DNA of 7,018 nucleotides from JAPLLS01 sp041309145 (GTDB lineage Bacteria > Omnitrophota > Gorgyraeia > Gygaellales > Profunditerraquicolaceae). Position numbers and translations under genes: made by a program. The DNA lies in NCBI GenBank assembly GCA_041309145.1, contig JBFZAG010000140.1:1-7018 (forward strand), in the 5' to 3' direction. This document shows positions 6,422-7,018 of this stretch, piece by piece. A model generated the notes under the pieces. It was given only the letters and a program-made list of their open reading frames with translations. It was not told the origin of the DNA and did no database searches. The number at the start of each line of letters is the position of its first letter. Position 1 is the first letter of the stretch.

Positions 6422-7018
6422 TATTTTTTGACTTTACCGCGGTTAACGATCTCCCGGTACTTGACATAGCTTAAGAACTGGTACAGAGAATCGCAGTAAG
6501 CGATCATGAACCCGTACATCCCGTCTTTCCAGGCCGCCTTGCGCAGGTATTTGCGGAAAAAGCGGTCCAGCGCCCTCCAAAGCATGTGGCCGCAGGTGAA
6601 TTTTCTTCCCGTATCGAACCACTTCTGAGCCTCGAGCGTAGTCTGGCGGTTAAGGCTGGCCATTAAATGTTCGAAGTCCGGGTAGCCTTTGTGAATGATA
6701 TCTTTTTTTAAATGCCCGCAGGTCCCGTCAATAAAAACCCGGGGGTGGACCTGAACCTCTTCGTATTTGAATTTTTCTTTGCGAAAAAGCCGGACCTTTG
6801 ACGCCGGATACCAACCTCCGTGTTTGACCCAGTAATTGCCGATAAATGTCCTTAAAGGTATATCAAAAGCGACATGGGCTGTGGAAACGATCTCCCTGCT
6901 GATCTCCTCCTGTAATTCCGGAGTCACTTTCTCGTCCGCATCCAGACTTAAAACCCAGCCGTTTCTGGTCTGGCTATATGCCCAGTTGCGGTGGATGCCC
7001 TCGTTTTCCATCCTGCGG
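6421..7018 (-). CDS. Family-2 glycosyltransferase, WaaE/KdtX-like (5' end beyond window)
   Basis: This is the C-terminal part of a GT-A fold glycosyltransferase resembling enzymes that add a sugar to lipopolysaccharide core heptose. The reading frame is open to the right edge (two Arg codons precede the Met at 7011), so that Met is internal and the N-terminal nucleotide-binding strands, probably some 70-90 residues, are missing. Counting from this Met, WVLSLDADEKV (19-29) holds the DxD-type metal-binding acidic residues. The stretch from about 52 to 80 (FIGNYWVKHGGWYP, then VRLFRK) and later IIHKGYPDFEHL (106-117) match the WaaE-like subfamily. The basic, amphipathic C-terminus (RALDRFFRKYLRKAAWKDG, then KYREI) would suit association with the inner membrane surface. 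It abuts gmhB with a 1-nt overlap, and the gmhB neighbour supports a role in heptose-containing core. Acceptor and donor remain inferred. Confidence 0.82.
   Translation of the reverse strand, partial: RRMENEGIHRNWAYSQTRNGWVLSLDADEKVTPELQEEISREIVSTAHVAFDIPLRTFIGNYWVKHGGWYPASKVRLFRKEKFKYEEVQVHPRVFIDGTCGHLKKDIIHKGYPDFEHLMASLNRQTTLEAQKWFDTGRKFTCGHMLWRALDRFFRKYLRKAAWKDGMYGFMIAYCDSLYQFLSYVKYREIVNRGKVKK

Overview
The window is a compact, almost fully coding stretch with every gene on the minus strand, so transcription runs from high to low coordinates. It fits a Gram-negative bacterium: it has a heptose-bisphosphate phosphatase, a WaaE/KdtX-like lipopolysaccharide-core type glycosyltransferase and an MGDG-synthase-type glycolipid glycosyltransferase. 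The mix of a degenerate PriA, tandem GalT paralogues and an AAAGGGGAC-type palindrome suggests an uncultured candidate-phylum lineage such as Omnitrophota. That placement is a guess from gene content and not a phylogenetic result.

Layout in transcription order. Bases 7018-2922 hold a tightly packed unit. It starts with a family-2 glycosyltransferase cut by the window edge and continues with gmhB (1-nt TAATG overlap), the MGDG/UgtP-like glycosyltransferase (4-nt ATGA overlap), priA (14-nt overlap, GTG start with a strong Shine-Dalgarno) and fmt (13-bp gap). The first three genes are envelope glycolipid or LPS-core functions, and the last two are replication restart and translation initiation. 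Bases 1833-1983 form the only real intergenic region. It contains a perfect 26-bp inverted repeat with a structured 20-nt centre, three exact tandem 9-mers (one of which supplies the fmt stop codon), and a well-formed extended -10 promoter firing into the next unit. Bases 1811-1 hold two tandem galactose-1-phosphate uridylyltransferase paralogues 12 bp apart; the second runs off the left edge.

Three things stand out. (1) The first GalT keeps the fold and zinc ligands but has Arg where the family has its nucleophilic His. The second GalT has the canonical HPHTQ but lacks the N-terminal Arg pair kept by the first. GalT active sites lie at the dimer interface, so a complementary heterodimer is a testable idea. 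(2) The PriA keeps its DNA-binding and eight-cysteine zinc regions but has lost Walker A, motif III, motif V and the arginine-rich motif VI, so it looks like a helicase-dead structural PriA. (3) The intergenic palindrome looks like a small non-autonomous mobile or REP/RAYT-type element inserted exactly at the end of fmt.
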